Of a DNA stretch of 64,000 bases, positions 26,280 through 36,400 are shown in pieces. The translations under genes and the position numbers were made by a program. Source of the DNA: Baia soyae (GTDB taxonomy: Bacteria > Bacillota > Bacilli > Thermoactinomycetales > Thermoactinomycetaceae). The notes beneath the pieces were generated by a model. It worked only from the letters and a program-made list of their open reading frames with translations, ran no database searches and was not told the DNA's origin. The stretch is from contig NZ_SLXV01000010.1 of NCBI RefSeq assembly GCF_004341445.1, positions 1 to 64,000 on the forward strand, read 5' to 3'. Positions within the stretch are counted from its first letter, which is position 1, and every line of letters begins with the position of its first letter.

Positions 26280-26882
26280 ATGACTATGGAAGATACACAA
26301 CTTCGCTCCCTGCGACAAAAAGAGTTGTTATACACAAACATTCTTTTTGTCGTTTATGCTGTAATCGTATTTGGACTTATTTTTAGTCGAGCTTCTACCC
26401 CTTTGGTTTATGCGGTATTAGCAATCATTTTTGCAATTTCACCACTTAGCATGGTGTTGGCTCGTAAGTCTAATATTCTCTATCTTATGTTTCCAGGAAT
26501 GAATGAGCTTCTTCGTTATGAGCAAGAGAAGCTAGGAGATCAATGGTTACGTTATCAGTTGTCCAATGTATATTTGCAAGTGGCAGTTTCACTTTTTTTT
26601 GTGATTCAAGCTATTATTCGTCCCGCTCATCCCTTTAGTAATGGTTTACCTCTATGGTATTTTCTTGTGGTTCCAGCTGTTTTGTTGATATTAGGCAATC
26701 TAAATGTTCGAAGCCAAGCTCGTAGAATTGATCAGTCTAATTATGAACAGTTAAAGATTTATACGGGTGATCGCGTTTTATTTACTTCTATTTTTGCGAT
26801 TGTGGCACTTGTGATAACAGGTGTTGTATTTGTAGCTTATAAAATATTAGAGAAGTCTTGGTCGCATATTGGCCCATTTTAA
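26280..26882 (+). CDS. four-helix integral membrane protein, unknown
   Basis: A 200-residue protein with four predicted transmembrane helices: about 20-37, 42-60, 98-115 and 125-142. A further hydrophobic stretch (about 172-192) could be a fifth. A cytoplasmic-looking loop (NELLRYEQEKLGDQWLRYQL) lies between helices 2 and 3. I recognise no family. ATG 26280 follows AAGGG by 4 bases; ATG 26286 is an alternative. Confidence 0.6.
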   Translation: MTMEDTQLRSLRQKELLYTNILFVVYAVIVFGLIFSRASTPLVYAVLAIIFAISPLSMVLARKSNILYLMFPGMNELLRYEQEKLGDQWLRYQLSNVYLQVAVSLFFVIQAIIRPAHPFSNGLPLWYFLVVPAVLLILGNLNVRSQARRIDQSNYEQLKIYTGDRVLFTSIFAIVALVITGVVFVAYKILEKSWSHIGPF

Positions 26883-26967
26883 AATGTAGCCTGCGATTAG
26901 CAATATTGCCCCAAGCCTGTTCCTATTTATTGGTTAATTAATAGGCCTTTCGGTTGTATATATAATA

Positions 26968-27003
26968 AAACCCCCTGATCTCTTATAGCGGATCAGGGGG
27001 TTT
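26968..27003. terminator. bidirectional intrinsic terminator
   Basis: AAACCCCCTGATC (26968-26980) pairs perfectly with GATCAGGGGGTTT (26991-27003). It separates convergent genes. Confidence 0.85.
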
Positions 27004-27007
27004 ATGC

Positions 27008-28327
27008 TTACTTCGCTTCTGCTAGGTTTTCTTTTGGATGTGTTTTGCTATGTTTTAAAATGCGGCTTGTGACTTCGTAGGCGGAGGTGAAGGATAGCTC
27101 GGAGAGTTGGCCTTCTCCTTGGCACCAGTCGCCGGCAAACGATGCATTTGGTAAGCTGTAGAATTTTACTGGCATGAGGCGTTGGTCGTTGATACATTTG
27201 ATTTCTTGTACGGTAGCTTTTTTGGATAGACGTTTGGCTACTAAGAGATCACGCCAGCCAGCGTAGTGCTTGTCGTACACGGTTTCGATGGCGGCAACTT
27301 TTTCATCGGCCCTGCCTTCAGCAATTTCGTCTTCGTTTAGATAGGCAATAGCTTGCAGAAGTTGCCCGCCCTCAGGAACGCAAGTGTGGTCATAATGCGA
27401 AATATCCGTGATAAAGACTCGTTCTTGCTTGTGGTAGATGTAGGTATATGGACTCGAAATCCGCTTGCTTAAGCCGAGGTCATATACAACCACTTGTGTC
27501 GGTTTATACTGATTGTACTCATCAAATAACGATGCGTATTTGGTTTCGGCAAACAAAGTCGCCAGATCCTTAGGTGGGATGCAGAAAATGATCTGATCAG
27601 CGATATACTTGGCGCCTTCTTTGCCAATTAGTTTTGTGACTCGATTGCCTTCCATCTCTATCTTCGAAACCTTTTCTTTGGTGATAATCTGTCCACCATT
27701 TGATTCGATAATGTTCGCAAATCCTTCTACGATTGACTGCCAGCCGCCACCGATATAGGCAACAGCACGGTTGGTAGAGAATAAACGTTTATAGTATTGG
27801 AAGAAGAGGGGTGATGGAATTTTTTCGGATTCATTGGTAAAGAAATTGGATGATGCTACAGTAAGTAACAAATCCCGAATTTGAGCGGGTTGGTTTTCTA
27901 AATATTCCCCGATCAGAACACCATCTTCTCCGCGTTCAATGGAAGAAAGAGTTTTTGCGATTTCATAAGCAAAACGCACCTTATTGTTAGCATCTAATAT
28001 TTTGGTTTTATACAAGCCTTCCAATGTGGCGGGCATAGGCGTAGTAAAAGACCCTAAATCATAGTAAGCTTTCGAAGGTGTAAAGTCTTTCCAATCCACT
28101 TGAAGGTGAATTTCGCTTTCAAATTTTCGTAAGATGGATCGATCTCTTGCGTAGATAGCATGGGCTCCAAAGTTAAAGTTAAACCCTTTCATGGGAATCG
28201 TGATGGCACGACCGCCAAGCTTAGGTGCTTTTTCGAGTAAGGTAACTTGATATCCGTGATGTGCGAGTCGCGCAGCTGCAGAAAGGCCAGCTAGACCTCC
28301 TCCAACTACTATTACTTTCTCCGGCAC
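27008..28327 (-). CDS. FAD-dependent oxidoreductase (phytoene desaturase/amine oxidase type)
   Basis: A 439-residue flavoprotein. The Rossmann motif VIVVGGGLAGLSAAARLA at the N terminus is followed by LLEKAPKLGGRA. A GGWQSIVEGFANII segment near 205 and EKVSKIEMEGNRVT are typical of the CrtI/protoporphyrinogen-oxidase-like group. The C-terminal FAD motif is ASFAGDWCQGEG. GTG 28327, 9 bases after GAGGAG, is preferred to GTG 28336. The substrate is unknown; a carotenoid or porphyrin precursor is possible, and no pathway partners are adjacent. Confidence 0.78.
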   Translation of the reverse strand: MPEKVIVVGGGLAGLSAAARLAHHGYQVTLLEKAPKLGGRAITIPMKGFNFNFGAHAIYARDRSILRKFESEIHLQVDWKDFTPSKAYYDLGSFTTPMPATLEGLYKTKILDANNKVRFAYEIAKTLSSIERGEDGVLIGEYLENQPAQIRDLLLTVASSNFFTNESEKIPSPLFFQYYKRLFSTNRAVAYIGGGWQSIVEGFANIIESNGGQIITKEKVSKIEMEGNRVTKLIGKEGAKYIADQIIFCIPPKDLATLFAETKYASLFDEYNQYKPTQVVVYDLGLSKRISSPYTYIYHKQERVFITDISHYDHTCVPEGGQLLQAIAYLNEDEIAEGRADEKVAAIETVYDKHYAGWRDLLVAKRLSKKATVQEIKCINDQRLMPVKFYSLPNASFAGDWCQGEGQLSELSFTSAYEVTSRILKHSKTHPKENLAEAK

Positions 28328-28699
28328 AACAAACACTCTCCTCTATTAAAAGCGATTACACTTTTTGTTTTCATTTGAAGATATATACAAAATTCATTTT
28401 TTCATCATCTTCTATTGTAACAATTTGTGAGTCAATGAGGTAGTGTTCATGGTATGTTCGAAAATTTCTCTTTATTTTATTATATGTGCTATTTCCAATC
28501 AGGATACTATATTTTAAGTTTTCTTATATTTACTACTCTTTGATGTGGCTCTTTTTCATGTAAGTAATCATTTATAAAATCATATGACATAACATTCATT
28601 CTATATATTTATTTATGAATAAATTGATTTTTAAACAATATATTTACAAATAAAAAATATAAATATTAATTTTTATTCACTAAAAATTATAAAATAGTC

Positions 28700-28727
28700 T
28701 TGAAAATGAAAATAGAATATGTATAAT
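28700..28727 (+). promoter_or_regulatory. putative SigA promoter of the NRPS operon
   Basis: TTGAAA (28700-28705), 16-bp spacer, TATAAT (28722-28727). A start near 28734 would give a leader of about 147 bases. The surrounding 28328-28880 gap is very AT-rich and otherwise shows only a 13-bp direct repeat, TTAAATCAATTTA, at 28733-28745 and 28799-28811. Confidence 0.55.
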
Positions 28728-28880
28728 TTTTATTAAATCAATTTACATAATGTATGAAAACAACTTGTTGGCTTATGGAGTCAATTTGGAGGGATGATTT
28801 AAATCAATTTATTTTCTTTGAAGTTATTTCTATCTACTTGAGAGAGATAAAAAATCAAGTTAAATAAGGAGAATTTTTAT

Positions 28881-31800
28881 ATGAACGAGATATATTATCC
28901 TTTAAGTCATCCGCAGAAGCGGATATGGTACACAGAAGCGATTTATGCAGATAAGGGAATATGCAATCTAAGATTCTTGGTAAGAATGCCCAGCGAAATG
29001 AACTATTTGCTATTGAATCGGGCTATAAACCGAATGATTAGTGAAAATGATAGTTTCGGTATCCGACTCAAAGAAAATAAGCATCAGGAGCCGGAGCAAT
29101 ATTTTGTCAAACATCAAGAAAGGAAATTTGACTTTTTTGACTTCAGTGCTGAAGAGGATTCAACTCGATTAGATCAGTGGTTTGACCAAAAGAGAAACGA
29201 AAAGTTTACGTTATTTGATTCCGATCTATATGATTTCTCCATCATAAAGGCAAGTGAGAATGAATGTATTGTCTATGGTGAAGCGCATCACATCATGATA
29301 GATGGTATATCGATTGAGAAATGTTTAAATCAAATTTCCTGTTTTTACTACTCTTTTCTAAATGGAGAAGATTTTATAATAAATTCTAAAAATTCATATG
29401 TCCAATTTTTAGAGAATGAACAGGCTTACTTGAAGAGCAATCGATTTGAAAAGGATGAGCAATTTTGGCTAGAGGAGTTCGAAACCGTTCCGTCTGTAAC
29501 GGGATTAAAAGAGTATAATCCCTATCTAGTAAGTACGAAAGCATCACGGGAGACGTTTACACTACCAGAAAGCTTGATGAAAAAGATTGATGGATTTTCG
29601 AAAGAACATGATTTTAGTATCTTTACGCTGTTTGTTTCAGCTCTTTCCCTTTCGATGTATCAATGGATGTCATCGCCTGATATTGTTTTAGAAATGTCCT
29701 ATGGGAACCGTACGAATAAGCAAGAGAAAGAGCTTATGGGGATGATGGTGAGTACAGTCCCTTTAAGAATAAGCATGGATCCTAATGAGGAAGTTCTTAC
29801 TTTCATTAGGCGCATATCGAGAAAGCAACGAAAAATATTACGGCATCAGAAATACCCGTTTAATTTATTATCAAAGCATATTAGTCAAAAGAACGGCGGT
29901 AGCAACCGTTTGTGTGGTATCTCAATCGATTATAGAGAAATGGATAATAGTGATGTAACTTGGATCTCTCCGAATGAAGAACCAAATGATTTTGCTATCC
30001 ATTTAGAACGGCTAACGACTTCAGGAATTCTACGTGTGCATGTAGATTACCGGAATGAATTATTTACCAAAGAAGAAATGAATCGCTTTTTTACATCGAT
30101 GTTGAATCAACTGTTAAACACAGTAGAAGGTCCAAGTCGGAAGGTTAAGGAGATAGAGATTCTTTCAGAAGAGGAAAAAGAGAAGATCTTAGTAGGGTTT
30201 AATCATACACAAGTAGATTTCCCATCGGATAAAACCATTCACGAATTCTTTGAACAGCAGGTGGCACGGGATCCCGAAGCGATCGCAGTAGTCTATCAAG
30301 ATCAGAAACTTACTTATCAGGAGCTGAACGAGAAAGCAAACCAGCTGGCTCACTACCTTCAGAAAAAAGGTGTCAAACCTGAGACGTTAGTGGGAATCTG
30401 TGTGGATCGCTCGCTTGAGATGATTATCGGTCTTTTGGGAATTTTAAAAGCCGGAGGGGCATATGTTCCGCTTGATCCCACTTATCCAGATCAGCGACTT
30501 CAATACATAGTAGACGATGCTGGAATTCAGTTACTCGTCACTCAAGAAAGGTTACAGGAAAAAAAGGAGTTATTTAGAAACATTGAATCCATTTGTCTTG
30601 ATCGAGACTATGATGAGATTACACAAGAAGATGTTACACTGCCTTTCTCTGGTGCTCTTGCCAATTCTCTTGCTTATGTGATCTATACTTCAGGCTCAAC
30701 TGGAAATCCAAAGGGTGTTATGGTCGAACATCGACAGTATGTAAACGTGGCATTAGGATGGCGAAAAGAGTTTGCATTGGATCGGATTCCCGTTCGTTTA
30801 TTGCAAATGGCGAGCTTTTCATTTGATGTTTTTGCAGGAGATGTTGCGAAAGCATTGCTAAATGGTGGCGAGTTGATCTTATGCCCTGAAGAAATCCGCT
30901 TTGATCCAACGAAACTCTATCAACTTTGTAGAGAAAATCGGATCACCATTTTGGACTTAACCCCTGCCATGGCCGCTCCTTTTATGGATTATATTTATGA
31001 AAATCAATTTAGTTTACCTGACCTAGAGTTATTTATATTGGGTTCGGATAGTTGTTCTGTAGAGGAGTATAAAAAGCTTTTATCTCGTTTTGGAAATCAA
31101 TTCCGAATTGTCAACTGCTATGGAGTGACAGAGGCGAGTATTGATACAAGTTACTTTGAAGCGTCTAGAGATTTGTTGCCGGATGCAGGGCATGTTCCGA
31201 TCGGGAAGCCATTGCCTAATATGCAAATGTATATTGTGAATCAGCAGTTGCAATTACAACCGATCGGTGTTGCTGGGGAATTATGCATAGGCGGAAGCAG
31301 TGTTGCAAGAGGGTATTACAACCGACGAGAGTTAACAGCTGAGAAGTTTGTTGATAATCCATTTATGCTTGGCGAGCGCCTATATAGAACAGGAGACTTA
31401 GCTCGCTGGTTACCTGATGGGACAGTAGAATTTTTAGGAAGAATGGATCATCAAGTTAAAATTCGTGGATATCGAATCGAGCTAGGTGAGGTTGAATCTG
31501 GATTGGTCCAAACTCCACCTATAAAAGAGGCAGTTGTCATGGCTCGGGACGTTTCAGGTAATCAAAGTGAGTTATGTGCCTATATTGTATCAGAAGAAAG
31601 TTGGTCTAAAGATTCTCTGCGAGATCAGTTATCTAGTTTGTTGCCATCTTACATGATCCCCACACATTTCGTTCAACTGGATCAAATCCCACTAACTCCA
31701 AATGGAAAAGTGGATCGTAAAAATCTTCCTGCGCCTAAGGGAGTTTCAAAAGATGTGCCATTTGAAGCCCCAGAGACCGAAATGGAGAAAACCTTAGCTA

Positions 31801-33425
31801 CCATTTGGAAAGACATTCTGGATGTAGAAAAAGTAGGGAGATTGGATAACTTCTTTGATTTGGGTGGGGATTCCATAAAGGCGATTCAAGTTTCAGCGCG
31901 TCTTCATGCAGTCAAGCTAAAGTTAGAAATGAAATATTTACTTGGTGCCCCACAATTAGCAGAGGCAGCACTACGAATGGTCAGAACAGAAAAACAGAAT
32001 TCACAATCAAAGGTGGAAGGAACTATACCCTTAACGCCAATTCAAAAGTGGTTTTTCAGCCAATCGTTTGTGGATTCCAGCCATTGGAATCAGTCCATGA
32101 TGCTGTATAGTCGGGATGGTTTTGATGAACAAAAAACGAGTCAAGTTTGGACTTCTCTTGTTGAACATCACGATGTCTTACGATCCACCTTTCTCAAAGA
32201 AGCAGAGGGCATGGTTGGCTTTATTCAAGAAGGATTGGAAACAACAACACCATTATTTAATATGACAGTCTTTGATCTAACGAATGATAAAAATCCAAAA
32301 ATGAAGATGGATCATGGAGTAAATGATTTGCAAGCGGGTTTCAATTTGGAAGAGGGCCCCTTAGTTCACCTAGCTTTATTCCGAACAATAGAGGGTGATC
32401 ATTTGTATATGATCATTCATCATCTGGTTGTGGATGGTGTTTCTTGGCGGATTCTTTTAGAAGATTTTGCTACTGGCTATATGCAGTTGACAGAAGGAAA
32501 AAAGATCGAGCTACAACCAAAAACAAGCTCCTATCAAATGTGGGCAAATGGTTTACAAAAATATGCACGAAGTGAACGGATAAAGAAAGAATCATTATAT
32601 TGGGAAAAAATACAAATGACAGAGTCTGTAGAATTGCCAAAATGCAGGAAAGTTCCTGATAGGATGACGCAGGATCTGAACCATATCATGGTTACTCTTC
32701 AGGAAGAAGATACATTACACCTTGTGAAAAAAGCACATCAAGCTCACCAGACAGAATTGAATGATTTGTTACTGACAGCATTGGCATTAACGCTCCAATC
32801 ATGGACAGGCCAATCCAACGTACTCATTGAATTAGAAGGGCATGGTCGAGAGCCAGTTGTAAAAGATTTGGATATTTCTCGTACAGTAGGGTGGTTTACG
32901 ACGACATATCCTGTTTTATTACATGTACCAGGTTCAAATAAATTGGGTGAGACCATAATCAATGTCAAGGAGACGCTCCGTAACGTTCCACATAAAGGAA
33001 TTGGATTTGGTATTTTGAAATATTTAGCACCAGAGGTAGCAGAGTTGCCATTTACCAAACAACCTGAAGTGATCTTCAATTACCTTGGGGAATTTGATAA
33101 ACAGATGGGAGAATGGGAAATGTCATCATTTTCTTCTGAGAATCGAGACATTGGACCAAGGAACCATGAACTGTTCCCTTTAAGTATCAATGGTATTCGC
33201 GTAGGAAACCAGATGAATTTTTATTGGTCGTTTCATCCAGAGGAGTTTGCAGTAGAGACGATACAGGAAATCGCGAATCAGTTTGTTCAGCATTTGAAAC
33301 AAATCGTTCAATACTGTACTTCTGTAGAAGAGACAGAAAAAACTCCATCCGATTATGGATATACAGGGATGAGTGTAGATCGTTTTCGTCAATTACGTCA
33401 AAAGATCCAATTGAAACTAAAATAG
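28881..33425 (+). CDS. NRPS, starter module Cs-A-T-E (predicted D-Orn-like)
   Basis: A 1514-residue nonribosomal peptide synthetase. The N-terminal C domain (1-440) begins YPLSHPQKRIWYTEAIY, very like the lipo-initiating starter C domain of surfactin synthetase SrfAA, with active HHIMIDG at 136-142. The A domain is about 450-930 (core TSGSTGNPKG from 604). Pocket residues read D-V-G-D-I-G-C-I-D(-K), close to the ornithine code DVGEIGSID. The carrier serine is S998 (GGDSIKA). The E domain is about 1035-1480 (HHLVVDG from 1180), so the residue should become D. A basic C-terminal tail probably docks with the next protein. AAGGAG precedes the ATG by 9 bases. I infer that it attaches a fatty acyl group to D-Orn. 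Confidence 0.92.
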   Translation: MNEIYYPLSHPQKRIWYTEAIYADKGICNLRFLVRMPSEMNYLLLNRAINRMISENDSFGIRLKENKHQEPEQYFVKHQERKFDFFDFSAEEDSTRLDQWFDQKRNEKFTLFDSDLYDFSIIKASENECIVYGEAHHIMIDGISIEKCLNQISCFYYSFLNGEDFIINSKNSYVQFLENEQAYLKSNRFEKDEQFWLEEFETVPSVTGLKEYNPYLVSTKASRETFTLPESLMKKIDGFSKEHDFSIFTLFVSALSLSMYQWMSSPDIVLEMSYGNRTNKQEKELMGMMVSTVPLRISMDPNEEVLTFIRRISRKQRKILRHQKYPFNLLSKHISQKNGGSNRLCGISIDYREMDNSDVTWISPNEEPNDFAIHLERLTTSGILRVHVDYRNELFTKEEMNRFFTSMLNQLLNTVEGPSRKVKEIEILSEEEKEKILVGFNHTQVDFPSDKTIHEFFEQQVARDPEAIAVVYQDQKLTYQELNEKANQLAHYLQKKGVKPETLVGICVDRSLEMIIGLLGILKAGGAYVPLDPTYPDQRLQYIVDDAGIQLLVTQERLQEKKELFRNIESICLDRDYDEITQEDVTLPFSGALANSLAYVIYTSGSTGNPKGVMVEHRQYVNVALGWRKEFALDRIPVRLLQMASFSFDVFAGDVAKALLNGGELILCPEEIRFDPTKLYQLCRENRITILDLTPAMAAPFMDYIYENQFSLPDLELFILGSDSCSVEEYKKLLSRFGNQFRIVNCYGVTEASIDTSYFEASRDLLPDAGHVPIGKPLPNMQMYIVNQQLQLQPIGVAGELCIGGSSVARGYYNRRELTAEKFVDNPFMLGERLYRTGDLARWLPDGTVEFLGRMDHQVKIRGYRIELGEVESGLVQTPPIKEAVVMARDVSGNQSELCAYIVSEESWSKDSLRDQLSSLLPSYMIPTHFVQLDQIPLTPNGKVDRKNLPAPKGVSKDVPFEAPETEMEKTLATIWKDILDVEKVGRLDNFFDLGGDSIKAIQVSARLHAVKLKLEMKYLLGAPQLAEAALRMVRTEKQNSQSKVEGTIPLTPIQKWFFSQSFVDSSHWNQSMMLYSRDGFDEQKTSQVWTSLVEHHDVLRSTFLKEAEGMVGFIQEGLETTTPLFNMTVFDLTNDKNPKMKMDHGVNDLQAGFNLEEGPLVHLALFRTIEGDHLYMIIHHLVVDGVSWRILLEDFATGYMQLTEGKKIELQPKTSSYQMWANGLQKYARSERIKKESLYWEKIQMTESVELPKCRKVPDRMTQDLNHIMVTLQEEDTLHLVKKAHQAHQTELNDLLLTALALTLQSWTGQSNVLIELEGHGREPVVKDLDISRTVGWFTTTYPVLLHVPGSNKLGETIINVKETLRNVPHKGIGFGILKYLAPEVAELPFTKQPEVIFNYLGEFDKQMGEWEMSSFSSENRDIGPRNHELFPLSINGIRVGNQMNFYWSFHPEEFAVETIQEIANQFVQHLKQIVQYCTSVEETEKTPSDYGYTGMSVDRFRQLRQKIQLKLK

Positions 33426-33453
33426 TCGTTAGTCAAGTGGAGGAGATATATAT

Positions 33454-36400
33454 ATGGTAGATATTCAGAGTATGTATCCGTTATCACCAATGCAGCAAGG
33501 CATGTATTTTCATGCCTTGCTAGATCCAGAGTCAACTGCCTATTTTGAACAAACCATCTTTACGATCGCGGGTGAGTTTGATGCCAAATGTTTCGCGGAT
33601 AGCTTTCAACAGTTAGTGGATCGTCACGATATTTTACGAACGATTTTTATTCAAGAAGGAACGGAGGAACCGGTTCAGGTTGTTTTACAAGGGCTACAAG
33701 CGCCAGTAGAAATCAAAGACATAACAGGTTTAAGTGAAAAGGAGCAAAATGAATTTCTTAATCAATGGATATATGGAGATCGAAAGAAAGGGTTTAAGCT
33801 CTCAGAGGAATGCTTGACACGTCTCATGATTTTTCAAACCACCCAGGATGAGTATAGAGTGATTTGGAGTTGTCATCATCTCTTAATCGATGGATGGTGT
33901 ACGCCAATCCTGCTTCAAGAATGGCTCGAGATCTATGATGCACAAAGAGAGAATCGGAGTGCGAACCTGTCTTCAACCGTTCCGTACCAATTATACATAG
34001 AGTGGTTGGAACAACAAGATCAAGAAGAATCTCTTGCGTTTTGGAAAAATTCCTTAACCGGATATAACGAACAAGTTGACTTACCTCATCGTTCGAGTTG
34101 GGAGGAAGCAAGCCAATATTCATTTAAAGAAATCATTTTTGATTTAGACGAAGATACTACCAAAAAATTAGATATGTTATCTAAATCTCAACAAGTGACG
34201 TTAAATACAGCATTGCAAGGGATCTGGGGACTTTTATTAGGTAAATACAATCAATCGCAAGATGTGATTTTTGGTAATGTCGTTTCTGGTAGGCCTTCTG
34301 AAATCCCTGGAGTCGAAAATATAGTCGGTTTATTCATTAATACGATTCCCCTACGTGTTCAATGGGAGAAAGAGCAAACTGTTTTAGAGTTTCTTCAGTC
34401 ATTGCAAAAGCATGCAATTCTGTCCCAAGGCTATGAGTACTGTTCACTTGCAGATATTCAAACGCAAAGTGAATTAAAACAAGAGCTAATTCAGCATTTA
34501 TGGGTTTTTGAAAATTACCCAATGGAGGTAGGAGGTAAGTCGATTGCGAATAATCTTACGATCAAGGATATAGTTGCATTTGAAGAAACCAACTATCATT
34601 TAAATTTGATTGTGATGCCTGGCTCGCAATTGCGTATTCACTTTAAGTTTAATGAAAACAAATATGATCCACACATGATTGAACAAGTAAAAAAGCATCT
34701 GCAAACCCTAATACATGCCGTTTTACAAAATCCTGATCAACCCATATCGCAACTTGACTTTTTAACAGAAGCTGACCAAAAACAGCTTCTGGTCGATTTT
34801 AATGCGACAAAAAGCATATTTCCAAAGGATAAAACGATTCCACAATTGTTTGAAGAGCAAGCTGTGCAAACTCCTGATCAGATTGCAGTGGTTTGTAAAG
34901 ATCAAAATGTAACTTTTTATGAGTTGAATCAACAAGCAGAAAAAGTGGCTCATCTTCTAGCTGAAAGAGGAGTTGGAGCGAATCAGATTGTTGGTTTATT
35001 AGTACCTCCTTCGATCGAAATGATGATTGGCTTGGTAGGGATTTTAAAGTCTGGGGGCGCATTTTTACCTATTGATCCGGATACTCCGATGGATCGCATA
35101 GAGTATATGGTTCAGAATAGCGCTGTCAAACAAATTTTAACAATCGCTGATTTTTTTAATCGGGTACCTGATACGGTTGAAAAGATCGATTTACATAAGC
35201 TTTGGTTGGAACCTCCTTCTAATGGGAATGTATGCGCATTAAAAGGAGGAGAATCAACTGATCTTGCCTATGTGATTTATACTTCGGGTACGACAGGTTT
35301 GCCAAAGGGAGTCCAAGTGACTCACCGCAATGTGATTCATTATATAACATCTGTTGTGACTCAAACATCTGTTTCATCCGCTGATAAAAGCATGCTTCTG
35401 TCTTCATATGCTTTTGATTTGGGCTATACCCCTATTTTTCTAACGTTACTTTCTGGTAGTCAACTACATCTTGTTCCAAGAGAAGATTATACGGAACCAG
35501 AAGTTCTTTTGGAATATATAAGGCAATCAAACATTACATTCATCAAGTTAACTCCGTCTTTGTTTAGTATGATGGTTGGAAGTGTTTCGTTTGCTAAAAC
35601 CAATCCGTGTGAAACCATTCGGCAAATTATATTAGGTGGAGAGGAAATTAAATATTCGGATGTCATTTCCTACTTTAAGCAAAATCCGTCTGTTCATATT
35701 ATGGATGAGTATGGTCCCACAGAAACAACGATTGGTTGTATTTCTTCTATGCTCACTCATAATCAGATTCCAAATATGCAAATGCAATCGCTTCCAAACA
35801 TAGGTCGGCCGATTGCTAATACACAAGTGTTTATTTTGAATGAAGATAATGGTCTTCTTCCTATTGGTGTAGCAGGTCAGTTGTGTATTGGCGGTGAAGG
35901 GATCTCGGCAGGCTATCAAAATTTGCCCGAGTTGACTTCTGAGAAGTTTATTGCCAATCCATTTTTGCCAGATGAACGTATCTATAAAACAGGGGATTTA
36001 GCTCGTTGGTTACCGGACGGAACCATCGAATACTTGGGAAGGATAGACAATCAAGTAAAAATCCGCGGATATCGCATCGAACTTGGTGAAATCGAATCAC
36101 AGTTATTACAGATTTCCTTTATAAAAGAGGCCGTCGTCATCGCGAGTACCATGGATGATGGTCATAAGGCACTTTGTGCTTATATTGTATCTGAGCAGGA
36201 GTTGGTTACGTCTGAACTAAAAGCATTATTAGCGAAAACGTTACCGAACTATATGGTTCCGAACTATTTTATCAAGGTAAAGAGTATCCCATTAACAGCA
36301 AATGGGAAAGTGGATAAAAAGTCATTGCCGCATCATGATGTTTTCAATGAGACAGGAGTAGAGTTTGTTGCTCCAAGAACTGAAATTGAAGGTCAGCTTG

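Noticed and set aside
27008-28327. FAD oxidoreductase and methyltransferase as NRPS tailoring enzymes
   Set aside because: They are on the opposite strand, outside the promoter-terminator unit, with families that have many other roles. Proximity alone is too weak to assign them to the pathway.
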